Assembly: GCA_015493625.1 (NCBI GenBank)
Contig: WGCT01000070.1
Location: 1-7,873, forward strand
Reading direction: 5' to 3'
Length of the DNA stretch: 7,873 bases
Source of the DNA: Draconibacterium sp.
Lineage (GTDB): Bacteria; Bacteroidota; Bacteroidia; Bacteroidales; Prolixibacteraceae
Under the pieces are notes generated by a model that was given only the letters and a program-made list of their open reading frames with translations, made no database searches and was not told where the DNA came from. This document shows, piece by piece, positions 7,534 to 7,873 of this stretch. Positions within the stretch are counted from its first letter, which is position 1; every line of letters starts with the position of its first letter. Made by a program: the position numbers and the translations under genes.

Positions 7534-7552
7534 AGATATTAATCTGATATCT
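7534..7552. repeat. 19-bp inverted repeat beside the operator
   Basis: AGATAT and ATATCT arms of 6 bp flank a 7-nt spacer, immediately upstream of the CGTGT/ACACG palindrome. If the weak box at 7554-7561 is a promoter, this repeat would cover the transcription start. It is very AT-rich, so chance is a real possibility. Confidence 0.3.
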
Positions 7553-7553
7553 C

Positions 7554-7561
7554 CAAAATTT
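7554..7561 (-). promoter_or_regulatory. weak candidate -7 box for uxaE
   Basis: On the minus strand AAATTTTG matches seven of eight positions of TAnnTTTG. No TTTG -33 box is seen at the expected spacing. It is nevertheless the best-placed minus-strand match upstream of uxaE. It would start transcription near 7548, about 75 nt before the ATG, placing the inverted repeats at and just after the start site as expected for a repressor-controlled promoter. Confidence 0.25.
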
Positions 7562-7700
7562 AAAGCCGCATAAAAGCAATAATTTTACTATTTAAATTCA
7601 TTAGAATTAATAATATTGTATCTTGCTTTTAAAATCTAAGTATTTAGTATATCTTCTCGTAAAACGAAGTTTTGTCATAATTCAAATACAAGTAAATTTT

Positions 7701-7708
7701 TATTTTTG
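7701..7708 (+). promoter_or_regulatory. candidate divergent promoter box on the plus strand
   Basis: TATTTTTG fits TAnnTTTG exactly and reads away from the uronate cluster. The nearest TTTG upstream (7671-7674) is 26 bp away, longer than the usual spacing of about 19 bp. It could drive a divergent gene beyond the right edge, for example a regulator, but no such gene begins within the window. Confidence 0.25.
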
Positions 7709-7739
7709 TCGTGTATCATTTTAGTTGAAATTTTTAAAA

Positions 7740-7754
7740 ATTCATTTTATGAAT
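7740..7754. repeat. ATTCAT/ATGAAT inverted repeat
   Basis: ATTCAT, TTT and ATGAAT form 6-bp arms around a 3-nt centre. The arm bases are the same as in the palindrome at 4719-4733 (ATGAAT/ATTCAT), in opposite order and with different spacing. It may be a regulator half-site pair or a small hairpin, and it may equally be chance in AT-rich sequence. Confidence 0.25.
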
Positions 7755-7873
7755 CGAGCATGGTCGACAAAACACAAAAGCTTATGCATAAATTGTGCAT
7801 GCGAGTTCCATGGGTCAAGAATTACATTTTTTTAACTCGTATGTTTATCTTTCTGAATTACAATATTTAATTA

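Larger units (their letters stand above)
7472..7873. other. gene-poor upstream region of the uronate cluster
   Basis: This stretch of about 400 bp at the right edge has no credible long gene on either strand. It is AT-rich and holds the candidate operator and promoter for uxaE, further short inverted repeats, and a promoter-like box on the plus strand. Two short plus-strand frames are present: 7749-7835 (28 aa, containing CINCACEFH) and 7760-7870 (36 aa). Neither has a Shine-Dalgarno and both are likely chance. Atgca / tgcat arms with a 7-nt spacer occur near 7784-7800. No tRNA or riboswitch-like fold was recognised by eye. Confidence 0.7.

Noticed and set aside
7472..7579. 36-codon N-terminal extension of uxaE starting at 7579
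   Set aside because: The extension has no family resemblance, overlaps the candidate operator, and the conserved UxaE domain begins immediately after the Met at 7471.
7749..7835. 28-aa plus-strand frame with a CINCAC cysteine cluster
   Set aside because: No Shine-Dalgarno, overlapped by another open frame of similar size, and no recognisable family; kept only as part of the gap description.

Overview
The window looks like a chromosomal segment of a Bacteroidota bacterium, probably a polysaccharide degrader of the Marinilabiliales/Prolixibacteraceae type. The phylum assignment rests on AT-rich DNA, start codons that mostly lack a Shine-Dalgarno sequence, promoter-like TAnnTTTG boxes, and the family versions of the encoded proteins. 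The genus-level guess is inference from protein style only. All six well-supported genes lie on the minus strand, so transcription runs from the right edge to the left.

Right edge to about 7472: a gene-poor stretch of about 400 bp that holds inverted repeats, including a candidate operator just upstream of the first gene, and a weak promoter-like box on each strand.

7471 to 1528: a five-gene hexuronate (galacturonate/glucuronate) utilisation cluster in the order uxaE (tagaturonate epimerase), uxaC (uronate isomerase), kdgK (2-keto-3-deoxygluconate kinase), eda (KDPG aldolase) and an ExuT-like MFS transporter. The transporter would import the hexuronate. UxaC would convert galacturonate to tagaturonate and glucuronate to fructuronate. 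UxaE would turn tagaturonate into fructuronate, so both sugars join one branch. After fructuronate reductase (UxuB) and mannonate dehydratase (UxuA), neither of which is encoded here, KdgK and Eda would finish the route to pyruvate and glyceraldehyde 3-phosphate. Gaps are short (14-30 bp) except for 184 bp between uxaC and kdgK. That gap holds a perfect palindrome and a tandem repeat, and a good TAnnTTTG box sits at the end of uxaC, so the cluster may be two transcription units.

1527 to 1365: a spacer with a GC-rich hairpin terminator. 1364 to 177: a plant-type methionine gamma-lyase, probably a separate unit unrelated to uronate metabolism. At the extreme left there may be the first nine codons of another minus-strand gene.

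I found no tRNA, rRNA, CRISPR array, insertion sequence or phage gene. The coding content is ordinary carbohydrate catabolism. The interest lies in the epimerase-based pathway, the regulatory DNA and a few sequence oddities, not in a clearly new system.
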